Below are positions 1 to 6,058 of a stretch of 14,302 nucleotides of DNA, one piece after another. The DNA is taken from NCBI GenBank assembly GCA_946183095.1, contig CAMHBE010000017.1, positions 1 to 14,302 of the forward strand. The letters run 5' to 3'. Below the pieces are notes generated by a model. It did no database searches and was not told where the DNA came from. It saw only the letters and a list, made by a program, of their open reading frames with translations. Position 1 is the first letter of the stretch. Every line of letters begins with the position of its first letter. A program made the position numbers and the translations under genes. Source of the DNA: an uncultured Clostridia bacterium. GTDB lineage: Bacteria; Bacillota; Clostridia; Oscillospirales; Ruminococcaceae.

Positions 1-691
1 ACTTCAATGCACGGCCGCCGGGGGTGGTTTCGGGGTTGCCGAACATCACGCCTATCTTTTCGCGTATCTGGTTTATGAAGATAGCGACAGTGTTGGACTT
101 TGAGATGACCGCGGTGAGCTTCTTCATTGCGCCCGACATGAGCCTTGCCTGAACGCCGACAAATGAATCTCCCATATCGCCGTCTATCTCGGCTTTTGTT
201 ACCATTGCGGCAACGGAGTCCAGCACGATTATGTCGATAGCTCCCGAACGCACGAGCGCCTCCATGATATCGAGCGCCTGTTCACCCGTGTCCGGCTGAG
301 AAACTATAAGGTTATCGACATCAACGCCGAGTGCTTTAGCATACACGGGGTCGAGTGCGTGCTCAACATCGACGAATGCGGCAATACCGCCGCGCTTCTG
401 TGCTTCGGCGATAGCGTGGAGCGTAACGGTGGTCTTACCGCCGGATTCCGGTCCGAATATCTCGATGATACGGCCTTTCGGAAGACCGCCTATACCGAGC
501 GCCATGTCAAGCCCTATCGAGCCGGTGGGGATCGATTCAACGTTGAGGTTGGTCTTTTCGCCCATTCTCATTACCGAACCCGCGCCGAACTGCTTTTCTA
601 TCTGCGCGATAGCCGCGTCGAGCGCCTTTTTCTTTTCTTCGGGCGTAACGGGCTTTTCGAGAACTTTCTTGCTTGCCTGTGCTTTTGCCAT
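1..691 (-). CDS. recA: RecA recombinase, N-terminal 230 residues (3' end off window)
   Basis: DNA-dependent ATPase that forms filaments on single-stranded DNA, performs strand exchange and stimulates LexA self-cleavage. The visible 230 residues hold the N-terminal helix region, a Walker A loop GPESGGKTT (residues 80-88; most RecA proteins have GPESSGKTT), Walker B VVDSV (156-160), the L1 DNA-binding loop (about 168-186) and the L2 loop [20 protein letters not shown] (207-226). The gene is cut by the left window edge after Lys230, so roughly the last third is missing from view. The ATG at 691 is chosen because AGGAAAGG lies 8 bases upstream; an in-frame ATG at 697 is possible and would add two residues. 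Only 31 bases separate it from the tetR-type gene upstream, and I see no LexA box or promoter in that gap, so read-through transcription is likely. Identity is essentially certain. Confidence 0.98.
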   Translation of the reverse strand, partial: MAKAQASKKVLEKPVTPEEKKKALDAAIAQIEKQFGAGSVMRMGEKTNLNVESIPTGSIGLDMALGIGGLPKGRIIEIFGPESGGKTTVTLHAIAEAQKRGGIAAFVDVEHALDPVYAKALGVDVDNLIVSQPDTGEQALDIMEALVRSGAIDIIVLDSVAAMVTKAEIDGDMGDSFVGVQARLMSGAMKKLTAVISKSNTVAIFINQIREKIGVMFGNPETTPGGRALK

Positions 692-722
692 TTGCATTTC
701 CTTTCCTGCTGCGTCAACAGCC

Positions 723-1295
723 TTACTTTTCTGTATTTTCGGGCATTTCCGCCCTTTCTCCTATCTCACGGATGAGATCTTTTTTGAGTTCGAGCATCCG
801 CGAAAACTGTTTTTTTACATCTTTTTTCATGCCGCCGCTCTGCCAGTCGAGTATCGCGCCGAAACAGGCACATTTGTAGAAATTGATGATGATCTCCTTG
901 TCGTCTTCGGCAATACGGTAATCTTTCAGAGCATTGTCTATGTAAACGGTGACGACGTGTTCACACACCCGCCAGAGGTACTGCTCATAGATATCGCGGC
1001 TGACGGAATTGTATATGTGCATCGCCGCTCTGCGGTTGTTCATCGCGAAACTTACTGCCGCGTCGAGACATTCCTCCAGAGAAGATATCGACGGGTACTG
1101 CGCGATAAGCTCTTCCGCCTGCTCCATGACCATTTCTTCGAGGAGCGACGGCAGATCGCGGAAGTGGTAATAAAACGAATTGCGGTTTATCCCGCAGTCC
1201 TCCACTATATCTTTTATCGTTATCTGATTTACCGGTTTTTCGTTCAGCAGCTTCAGCGCAGATGCCTTTATAGCCTTTTCTGTCAGATTCGCCAA
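723..1295 (-). CDS. TetR/AcrR-family transcriptional regulator
   Basis: 190-residue one-component regulator. The N-terminal helix-turn-helix spans about residues 20-47 and contains the TetR-typical [20 protein letters not shown], with the family's tyrosine/phenylalanine-rich recognition helix. The remaining ~140 residues should form the all-helical ligand/dimer domain. Length is normal for the family. The start is a TTG at 1295: AGGGAGG lies 8 bases upstream, and no other in-frame start would keep the whole HTH. A promoter TTGTAA-N17-TATAAT sits about 30 bases further up. It precedes recA by 31 bp in the same direction, so the two may form an operon. The ligand is unknown. A near-perfect palindrome at 1372-1387 upstream of the promoter is a possible operator, although it also fits a CcpA/LacI-type site. 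Confidence 0.92.
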   Translation of the reverse strand: MANLTEKAIKASALKLLNEKPVNQITIKDIVEDCGINRNSFYYHFRDLPSLLEEMVMEQAEELIAQYPSISSLEECLDAAVSFAMNNRRAAMHIYNSVSRDIYEQYLWRVCEHVVTVYIDNALKDYRIAEDDKEIIINFYKCACFGAILDWQSGGMKKDVKKQFSRMLELKKDLIREIGERAEMPENTEK

Positions 1296-1327
1296 ACCCC
1301 TGACCTCCCTGTTAGTCGATACCTTAT

Positions 1328-1356
1328 ATTATATCATACTTTAAAAAAATTTACAA
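1328..1356 (-). promoter_or_regulatory. Sigma-A promoter for tetR-recA
   Basis: On the minus strand, -35 TTGTAA (1351-1356), 17-base spacer, -10 TATAAT (1328-1333), followed by a leader of about 26 bases and the TTG start of the tetR-type gene. The -10 is perfect and the spacing ideal. It may also be the main promoter for recA. Confidence 0.75.
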
Positions 1357-1371
1357 CCGTTTTTTGAAATA

Positions 1372-1387
1372 TTGACAACGTTTTCAA
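1372..1387. promoter_or_regulatory. 16-bp near-palindrome, cre-like operator candidate
   Basis: TTGACAACGTTTTCAA matches its own reverse complement at 14 of 16 positions. Read on the minus strand, the 15-mer TTGAAAACGTTGTCA fits the Bacillus CcpA consensus WTGNAANCGNWNNCW at every fixed position. It lies 15 bp upstream of the tetR -35 and 40 bp upstream of the plus-strand peptide promoter, between divergent promoters. It could be a catabolite-response site, another LacI-family operator, or the TetR protein's own operator. The palindrome is visible; the function is inferred. Confidence 0.4.
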
Positions 1388-1427
1388 GGCTGATGATAAG
1401 AAGCGGGGGATCATTATTGCACATAAT

Positions 1428-1456
1428 TTGACAAATTCACGGGAATATGGTAGAAT
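1428..1456 (+). promoter_or_regulatory. Strong sigma-A promoter for small peptide mRNA
   Basis: TTGACA (1428-1433), 17-base spacer, TAGAAT (1451-1456). Transcription should begin near 1463 and give a leader of about 90 bases before the 42-residue peptide gene. The -35 is perfect and the -10 has one mismatch. Confidence 0.8.
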
Positions 1457-1554
1457 ATAGTGAATGTGTTGTATGCAGGTGACCCGGCATCTGACACTTT
1501 GGTGGTTTTATCCCGCTCCCCGAGCAGCAATCAAACTGCAAAGGGGTGATGTCT

Positions 1555-1683
1555 ATGGGCATAATATCTGAGATCATTTCGTTGACAGGCGAGATACTTC
1601 ATATTGCAATGCTGAATATGACTGCGATAGTCAGAACAGCTTACATTGTTTCCAAGACATTGAAACTGCGGAAAAAGAAATAA
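1555..1683 (+). CDS. Small basic/hydrophobic peptide, candidate type I toxin
   Basis: 42-residue peptide beginning MGIISEIISLTGEI and ending KLRKKK. It has isoleucine/leucine-rich amphipathic segments (about residues 3-35), one internal Arg at 27 and a strongly basic C-terminus. This composition is typical of membrane-acting type I toxins, but it is not a clean transmembrane helix, and I do not recognise the family. The start at 1555 has GGGG(TG) 8 bases upstream; an in-frame ATG at 1549 lies closer to the SD. Support for coding comes from a strong dedicated promoter, a ribosome binding site, and a stem-loop starting right at the stop codon. A perfect opposing promoter at 1776-1804 would produce RNA antisense to its 3' end, as in TxpA/RatA or BsrG/SR4. 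An alternative is a structured RNA with an incidental ORF. Confidence 0.6.
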   Translation: MGIISEIISLTGEILHIAMLNMTAIVRTAYIVSKTLKLRKKK

Positions 1684-1769
1684 CCACCTTCAGCCCGCCA
1701 GCATCGGTGGTTGTTTCTTAACAACATTCTATGCTCCGGGAGCGAGCCACTTTACATGGCTGCCCCGTT
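1668..1769 (-). ncRNA. Candidate antisense RNA (type I antitoxin)
   Basis: Predicted from a perfect minus-strand promoter (1776-1804) with a start near 1769, and from a stem-loop whose minus-strand reading ends in a U-rich run (about 1672-1720, then ATTTCTTTTT). The RNA would be about 100 bases. It would be fully complementary to the last ~16 bases of the peptide gene and to its 3' untranslated region. It contains a small hairpin AGCCA-7 nt-TGGCT near its 5' end. Boundaries are inferred from sequence only. Confidence 0.55.
1674..1720. terminator. Stem-loop at peptide stop codon, bidirectional terminator candidate
   Basis: Core stem AACCACC (1682-1688) with GGTGGTT (1706-1712), 17-base loop. 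The pairing extends to about 13-14 bp (one U-G pair) using AGAAAT on the left and GTTTCT on the right. On the minus strand it is followed by ATTTCTTTTT, a good U-tract that would end the antisense RNA. On the plus strand the U-rich part lies inside the stem, so plus-strand termination here is less sure. The TAA stop (1681-1683) of the peptide gene is embedded in the stem. Confidence 0.65.
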
Positions 1770-1775
1770 ACCCAT

Positions 1776-1804
1776 ATTATAACACGTTCTGCCGCGGATG
1801 TCAA
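1776..1804 (-). promoter_or_regulatory. Perfect consensus sigma-A promoter, antisense to peptide locus
   Basis: On the minus strand TTGACA (1799-1804), exactly 17 bases, TATAAT (1776-1781). Both hexamers are perfect, making it the strongest promoter in the window. No protein gene follows it before the peptide gene on the other strand, so its product is most simply an antisense RNA. The -35 lies in the loop of the inverted repeat at 1792-1815. Confidence 0.8.
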
Positions 1805-1820
1805 CATATCCGCGGTATTT
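1792..1820 (+). terminator. Intrinsic terminator (plus strand) overlapping antisense promoter
   Basis: Perfect 8-bp inverted repeat CCGCGGAT (1792-1799) / ATCCGCGG (1808-1815) with an 8-base loop, followed on the plus strand by TATTTTTA. It would end the peptide mRNA near 1820. On the minus strand no U-tract follows, so it should not stop transcripts from the HD gene. The same bases hold the -35 of the opposing promoter. Confidence 0.65.
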
Positions 1821-2441
1821 TTACGTCTCTTCGAGATAATACGACGCTTCCATATCCGAAACGGACAGCGCGAATGCAAGCGGGTACATCTCAAAAGCCT
1901 TGCCTATGGAGTTGCGGTCATTAGGGTCGCCGTAAGAAAACCCCATGTGCCAGCGTATCGCCATAGCTTCCTCGCGTGAAAGCCGCATGAATCCGCTAAT
2001 CATATAGACGGACTTCTCGCCGTGACCGTAGGGCAGGCTGTCCTCTATGCGGTAGTATGGGACTTTCTCCCACTGCCCCTGCTCGTTTTTAGCGTTGCGG
2101 TAATCGACTTTGTAGATGTCGGTCTTGCAGATATCGTGCAGCAGCGCAACAAGTGCGATCTGCTCGTCGGTATAGTCCGCGAACTTATAGATGTCTTTTA
2201 CACGTTCACGGGAGAGATAGGCTTTAAGGCAGTGATACACGTTCAGGGAATGCTGTGCAAGCCCGCCCTCGTAAGCGCTGTGGTAACGGGTGCTTGCCGG
2301 AGCCGTAAAGAAGTCGCTTTTGTTTGTGAGATAGTCGAGCAGCTTATCCGAGCCGTCACGTTTGATGTTTTCGGTATAGATCTGTATGAATTCCGCTTTT
2401 ATTTCTTCGGCGGAGCGGTGTGTGCTGGTATTTTCGGGCAT
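1821..2441 (-). CDS. HD-domain metal-dependent phosphohydrolase
   Basis: 206-residue cytoplasmic protein with a complete HD-superfamily metal site. His64 is in the AQHSLNVYH helix and the HD pair His102-Asp103 is in LLHDICKTD. Later ligands are likely His140 (GHGEKS), His165 (RWHMG) and Asp196. Such domains hydrolyse phosphoester bonds in nucleotides or RNA; the layout is reminiscent of the HD part of the YhaM-type exoribonuclease, but no nucleic-acid-binding domain is present and the substrate is unknown. The ATG at 2441 is preferred because GGAGGT lies 4 bases upstream; a longer in-frame start at 2468 falls in the terminator of the upstream gene. It lies 71 bp downstream of the msmX-like gene but after that gene's strong terminator, so it depends on read-through or an unseen promoter. 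Confidence 0.88.
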   Translation of the reverse strand: MPENTSTHRSAEEIKAEFIQIYTENIKRDGSDKLLDYLTNKSDFFTAPASTRYHSAYEGGLAQHSLNVYHCLKAYLSRERVKDIYKFADYTDEQIALVALLHDICKTDIYKVDYRNAKNEQGQWEKVPYYRIEDSLPYGHGEKSVYMISGFMRLSREEAMAIRWHMGFSYGDPNDRNSIGKAFEMYPLAFALSVSDMEASYYLEET

Positions 2442-2466
2442 AATTACCTCCGTAACGTAATAATGC

Positions 2467-2499
2467 AAAAATGCCGCACCGCATAGAACGGTACGGCAT
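2467..2499 (-). terminator. Intrinsic terminator of the msmX-like gene
   Basis: Minus-strand stem ATGCCGTACCG / CGGTGCGGCAT (11 bp, one G-U), 7-base loop, followed by a run of T (TTTTTGC). It starts 13 bp after the stop of the ABC ATPase gene and ends about 25 bp before the HD gene start. Confidence 0.88.
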
Positions 2500-2512
2500 T
2501 ACTGTCAATGAC

Positions 2513-3655
2513 TTATGAAAGGATAGCGTGCTCGTCTGCCGCATCGAACAGATGGATCTTGTTCGGGTCGATAGCGAGTTTAACAACGTCCTGCGGACGT
2601 GCTGTGCAGCGAGGCGATACTCTTGCGGTGATCGGGAAACCTTCGCAGGTGAGGTAGAGGTATGTCTCAGCGCCCATCATTTCGGTTACATCGACGTTAG
2701 CCTCGATGATACCGGTGGTAGCGGCGGAGAGGAACATTTCCTCGTCATGGATGCTCTCGGGACGAACGCCGAGGATAACATCCTTATCAACGTAGTAATT
2801 GAGAGCCTCGGGATCAGCCTTAGCGGACGGGATCTCAACATAGAACTTTCTGCCTCTGGAGGTCTTTGTATCTTCGGAACCGAACTCAACGGTGAACTTG
2901 CCGTTCATCATGATGAGCTTAGCGTCGATGAAGTTCATCTGAGGAGTACCGATGAATCCTGCAACGAACTTGTTTACGGGGTTCTCATAGAGGTTGAGCG
3001 GGGAGTCGATCTGCTGGATGTAACCGTCCTTCATAACGACGATACGGTCACCCATCGTCATAGCCTCGATCTGGTCATGAGTAACGTAGATAAATGTAGT
3101 ACCGAGTTTCTTATGGAGCTTGGAAAGCTCGGTTCTCATCTGTGCACGCAGTTTAGCGTCGAGGTTGGAGAGCGGCTCGTCAAGCAGGAAGACCTGAGGA
3201 TCACGAACGATAGCACGACCGAGCGCAACACGCTGTCTCTGACCACCGGAGAGAGCCTTCGGCTTTCTGTCGAGCAGGTGAGCTATATCGAGGATCTTTG
3301 CAGCTTCTTCAACGAGCTTCTTGATCTCATCTTTCGGAACTTTTCTGAGTTTCAGACCGAATGCCATATTCTCGAATACGGTCATGTGCGGATAAAGAGC
3401 GTAGTTCTGGAAAACCATCGCGATATCTCTGTCCTTAGGAGCAACGTCGTTTACGAGACGGTCACCTATGAAGAGCTCGCCTTCGGAGATTTCCTCAAGA
3501 CCTGCGATCATACGGAGGGTTGTGGACTTACCGCATCCGGAAGGGCCAACAAGGATGATGAATTCCTTATCCTTGATGTTCATAGAAAAGTCGGAAACGG
3601 CTACAACTCCGCCGGGGTAGCGCTTATATATACCTCTGAGTGATAAACTTGCCAT
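2513..3655 (-). CDS. msmX: MsmX/UgpC-type sugar ABC transporter ATPase
   Basis: 380-residue nucleotide-binding subunit of carbohydrate (CUT1) ABC importers, acting on the inner face of the membrane. Visible motifs: Walker [10 protein letters not shown] (37-45), Q-loop Gln83, signature LSGGQRQR (135-142), Walker B VFLLDEP (155-161), switch His193. A C-terminal regulatory OB-fold/TOBE region from about 235 includes the family-typical [10 protein letters not shown] and GVRPESI. Length equals the family norm. No permease or binding-protein genes are adjacent, which fits the stand-alone, shared ATPases of Firmicutes (MsmX, MsmK) that serve several importers. NCBI often calls these UgpC. The start at 3655 has AGGAGGT 7 bases upstream; a longer in-frame start at 3712 lacks support. 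Its own terminator follows. Confidence 0.95.
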   Translation of the reverse strand: MASLSLRGIYKRYPGGVVAVSDFSMNIKDKEFIILVGPSGCGKSTTLRMIAGLEEISEGELFIGDRLVNDVAPKDRDIAMVFQNYALYPHMTVFENMAFGLKLRKVPKDEIKKLVEEAAKILDIAHLLDRKPKALSGGQRQRVALGRAIVRDPQVFLLDEPLSNLDAKLRAQMRTELSKLHKKLGTTFIYVTHDQIEAMTMGDRIVVMKDGYIQQIDSPLNLYENPVNKFVAGFIGTPQMNFIDAKLIMMNGKFTVEFGSEDTKTSRGRKFYVEIPSAKADPEALNYYVDKDVILGVRPESIHDEEMFLSAATTGIIEANVDVTEMMGAETYLYLTCEGFPITARVSPRCTARPQDVVKLAIDPNKIHLFDAADEHAILS

Positions 3656-3998
3656 TGTATGACCTCCTGAATGAGATTTATTTTTACTTCTATATAATAA
3701 CAGAAATTTCAATAAAATGTAAGTACCTAATTTACTAAATTTTTTAAAGCGGCTTTATATAAAATGACTAAAGCGGACAAAACGCACCGATTTAGCATGG
3801 CATTTTGTGGTTATAATCAACAAAACAAGGGGTCGAAAGAGGGGTTCTCATGCACTTTGAGGGCATCCGCAACAAAAATTTTGTGGACTTTGCTTATTAA
3901 AAGCGATACTTTTTGTGGAAATTATCCCATATAATGTACAGTAGTAACAAACCGGAATACAATATTTTGTGATTTTTTGCAACCGGAGGCGGTATATC
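3656..3998. other. 343-bp AT-rich divergent intergenic region
   Basis: No gene seen. It separates the minus-strand msmX-like gene from the plus-strand exported-protein gene and must hold both promoters. On the minus strand TTACAT (3717-3722)-N17-TATTAT (3694-3699) is a possible but weak msmX promoter. On the plus strand a perfect TATAAT lies at 3930-3935 without a good -35. TTTTGTG recurs four times (about 3803, 3879, 3911, 3965), and one copy is part of the palindrome ACAAAAATTTTGT. Confidence 0.6.
3694..3722 (-). promoter_or_regulatory. Possible msmX promoter
   Basis: Minus-strand TTACAT-N17-TATTAT, about 40 bp upstream of the start codon. Spacing is ideal but both hexamers are imperfect, so this is tentative. 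Confidence 0.35.
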
Positions 3999-4412
3999 AT
4001 GAAAAGGTTTACAATAAGAGCGGCTGCGTTCGCGCTGAGTGCGGCAGTGCTGTACGCATCATCCTGCGGGACATCATACGCGGTATCCGGCACCGAGGAT
4101 ATAGTGAGGATACTCGGCGAAAACGGTGTAGAAGTCCGCAGCGAATGCACACAAAAGACGGTGACTATCCCCGAAGAATTCGGCGAAGTGTACGAAAGCT
4201 ACAACGAGCTGCAGCAAAAGCAGGGTTTCGACCTCTACGACTATCGCTCGCACGAAGCCGAAGTGTACACGTTCGATGTCATAGAAGCGCACGGCGACCG
4301 CACTCCCGGCGCACAGGCACACGTCATGGTCTGCGGCGGAAAGATAATCGGCGGCGACATCTCCACCCCCGCTATAGACGGCTCAATGCAGCCGTTGTTC
4401 GGAGAGGAGTGA
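3999..4412 (+). CDS. Small exported DUF4830-like protein
   Basis: 137 residues. The N-terminus is a classic signal peptide: basic MKR, then an Ala/Leu-rich core to about residue 20. Cleavage is likely after TSYA (about 28); a Cys at 23 (YASSC) gives a poor lipobox alternative. The mature part has IVRILGENGVEV, VTIPEEFGEVYESYNELQQK, QGFDLYDY and a GGKIIGGDIS segment. From memory, these match the DUF4830 family of small secreted or lipoproteins in Clostridia; function unknown. GGAGG lies 9 bases upstream of the ATG. It is monocistronic and convergent with sigF. The last codons (GAG GAG TGA GAG) run into the repeat that starts at the stop codon, so the final residues may derive from that element. 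Confidence 0.8.
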   Translation: MKRFTIRAAAFALSAAVLYASSCGTSYAVSGTEDIVRILGENGVEVRSECTQKTVTIPEEFGEVYESYNELQQKQGFDLYDYRSHEAEVYTFDVIEAHGDRTPGAQAHVMVCGGKIIGGDISTPAIDGSMQPLFGEE

Positions 4413-4630
4413 GAGGGGTTAGAGAGGTGAGAGAGCGCTGACGCGAGAGAAGGGTGAGATTTTTTCGCCTACGCGGCGGGCGCCACGCGACGGCGTGGCG
4501 GCGTAACACGCCGCGATAATGTGGATGAGACTTGCGAGAAGGCAATATGCGGCGCGCTCCACATAAGATGTTGCAGACCCTCAGGAACGAGCTTCCCACA
4601 TGACCGTGTGCGAAAAATACACGAGACTCG
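4410..4630 (+). repeat. Dispersed GC-rich intergenic repeat, copy A
   Basis: About 220 bp running from the TGA stop of the exported-protein gene to GACTCG, just short of the sigF stop. It begins with a GAG-rich tract, then GTGAGATTTTTT. Two adjoining hairpins follow: CGCCACGC/GCGTGGCG (4481-4500) and GCGGCGT/ACGCCGC (4498-4514). A block GGCAATATGCGGCGCGCTCC runs on to ATAAG, followed by CCGTGT and ACACGAGACTCG. The reverse complement of 13749-13984 carries the same blocks in the same order, several identical over 16-27 bases. No protein coding is evident. Confidence 0.85.
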
Positions 4631-4655
4631 AAGGTTTTGTGTTGGTGTATATATA

Positions 4656-5306
4656 TTATACCAGCATTGACCGCAGGCTGTCAAGTATTTTCTTCTCGCG
4701 CCGCGAGACCTGCACCTGCGTCATGCCGAGCAGTTTACCCGTCTCGGACTGCGTTTTTTCAAGCATATAGCGTAAGTAGATGAGCCGCCGGTCATTTGCG
4801 TCAAGCGTGCCGAGACACTGCTCCAGCGCAATAAGCTCGGTAGCGCGCAATTGCGGCGGCTCCACGGGGATATCGAACTCGCTGCCTTCCTCGTCGGCTG
4901 CCGTGAGCGAGATCGCGGGGCGTGACGCGGCAATAGCCTCGGTGACGTTTTCCTCGGATTCACCGAGCTGTTCCGCGATCTCCGCAACGGTCGGACTGCG
5001 CCCCTCCGCCGAGCATTTCTCGCGGTAAGCCGTTATCTTCAGGGAAAGTTCTTTCAATGTGCGGCTCACTTTAACGGTTCCGCCGTCACGGAAAAGCCGC
5101 TTTATCTCGCCGAGTATCACGGGTACAGCATAGGTCGAAAAGCACAGACCTCGGCTGTCGTCGAAGTTCCGCGCTGCTTTGACAAGTCCCATGCTCCCCG
5201 CAGAGACGAGCTCCTCGTATTCTATGCCGCGCCCCCGGAACCTTGCCGCAAGCGAGTGGACAAGCCCCATGTTGTTCTCGACAAATTCGTCTGTAAGTGC
5301 GATCAT
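4656..5306 (-). CDS. sigF: Forespore RNA polymerase sigma factor SigF
   Basis: 216-residue sigma-70-type factor that directs the first forespore-specific genes after asymmetric septation. Region 2 covers about 7-75 (EELVSAGSMGLVKAARNFD, FSTYAVPVILGEIKR), region 3 about 80-150 and region 4 about 160-212 with the helix-turn-helix SETGKLLGMTQVQVSRREKK. It is shorter than the Bacillus protein (about 255) at the N-terminus but includes the whole region 2. The start codon follows the spoIIAB stop by a single base, so translation is probably coupled; the SD is weak. Its place as third gene after spoIIAA and spoIIAB separates it from the close relative SigG. Confidence 0.95.
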   Translation of the reverse strand: MIALTDEFVENNMGLVHSLAARFRGRGIEYEELVSAGSMGLVKAARNFDDSRGLCFSTYAVPVILGEIKRLFRDGGTVKVSRTLKELSLKITAYREKCSAEGRSPTVAEIAEQLGESEENVTEAIAASRPAISLTAADEEGSEFDIPVEPPQLRATELIALEQCLGTLDANDRRLIYLRYMLEKTQSETGKLLGMTQVQVSRREKKILDSLRSMLV

Positions 5307-5307
5307 G

Positions 5308-5745
5308 TTACCCTCTGCGCTGTATCTGCTTCAGCATTGTGACCGTAGTTCCCTTCCCGACACGGCTGTGGACGCGCAGATCATCGGTGAAGCTCTCCAT
5401 TACCGCAAATCCCAGCCCCGCGCGTTCTTCGTCGGGTGCTGTCGTGAACATAGGCTGCATTGCCTGCTCCACATCTTCTATCCCGACACCGCGGTCGGAG
5501 ATTTTTATGTACAGTGTATCATCGTCGATGATGCGCAGCGTCATGTCGATATCGCCGATAGTGTCGCGATAGCCGTGAACGATGCAGTTCGTCACAGCTT
5601 CGGAAACTGCGGCTTTGATATCGTTTATCTCCTCAACGGTCGGGTCGAGCTGTGACGCAAACGCCGCCGCGCACATTCTTGCAAGGCTTTCGTTGCGGGA
5701 ATATCCCGCCAGTGTGATCTTCATATAGTTTGTTATATTACGCAT
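5308..5745 (-). CDS. spoIIAB: Anti-sigma F factor SpoIIAB, serine kinase
   Basis: 145-residue GHKL-fold protein that holds SigF inactive and phosphorylates SpoIIAA. The ATP-binding boxes are present: N box SEAVTNCIVHGY (48-59), G1 DRGVGI (84-89), and ATP lid/G2 region ERAGLGFAVMES (107-118). I place the start at the ATG at 5745 because GAGGGTG-CGAAAA precedes it exactly as at spoIIAA; a GTG at 5754 is in frame but sits on that SD. A further Met at residue 8 would match the start of shorter homologues. The start overlaps the spoIIAA stop by 8 bases, giving coupled synthesis of the two antagonists. Confidence 0.94.
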   Translation of the reverse strand: MRNITNYMKITLAGYSRNESLARMCAAAFASQLDPTVEEINDIKAAVSEAVTNCIVHGYRDTIGDIDMTLRIIDDDTLYIKISDRGVGIEDVEQAMQPMFTTAPDEERAGLGFAVMESFTDDLRVHSRVGKGTTVTMLKQIQRRG

Positions 5746-6058
5746 TTTTCGCACCCTCTTTTATAATGAGCGGGGAAAGCCCCGACAGTTTCAGCATCTT
5801 TCCGACGCGCTCCGACGGCTTTGCAATGCGCACCTTTCCGCCCCATTGCTTCATCTCCCGCGCCCGTCCGAGGATCAGTCCCACGCCGGAGCTGTCCATG
5901 AACGTAACACCGCTCATGTCGAACGTAAGCGTCCGCGGCATTGACCTTTCGATCTCGCCGTCCGTCATAATGCGCATCTCTGCGGCTGAATGGTGGTCGA
6001 TCTCGCCGCTTATTGCCGCCGTAAGACCGTTCTTGTCATAAGTAAACTCTATCGGCAT
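5738..6058 (-). CDS. spoIIAA: Anti-sigma F factor antagonist SpoIIAA
   Basis: 106-residue STAS-domain protein. When unphosphorylated (after SpoIIE action) it binds SpoIIAB and frees SigF. The phosphorylated serine is expected at Ser56 in FMDSSGVGLILGR (53-65), equivalent to Ser58 of the Bacillus protein. The SGEIDHH motif (17-23) is also conserved. AGGAGGGTG precedes the ATG by 6 bases. It is the first gene of the spoIIA operon. An AT-rich minus-strand stretch TATATTATAT lies about 30-40 bp upstream, but I found no convincing sigma-H (or sigma-A -35) promoter, so the control is not settled by sequence. Confidence 0.95.
   Translation of the reverse strand: MPIEFTYDKNGLTAAISGEIDHHSAAEMRIMTDGEIERSMPRTLTFDMSGVTFMDSSGVGLILGRAREMKQWGGKVRIAKPSERVGKMLKLSGLSPLIIKEGAKNA

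Noticed and set aside
429..1367. 312-codon plus-strand open frame over recA and tetR
   Set aside because: Runs antisense through two well-supported genes (recA, tetR) and shows no recognisable domain; it is a shadow frame.
1731..1979. 82-codon plus-strand frame
   Set aside because: Crosses the terminator hairpin and the HD gene in antisense, no ribosome site.
2528..3643. 371-codon plus-strand frame opposite the ABC ATPase
   Set aside because: Complement of a canonical MsmX gene with all its motifs on the other strand; no ribosome site.
4481..4514. Two GC hairpins as terminator for sigF or the exported-protein gene
   Set aside because: Stable stems but no U-tract follows on either strand; better explained as part of the repeat.
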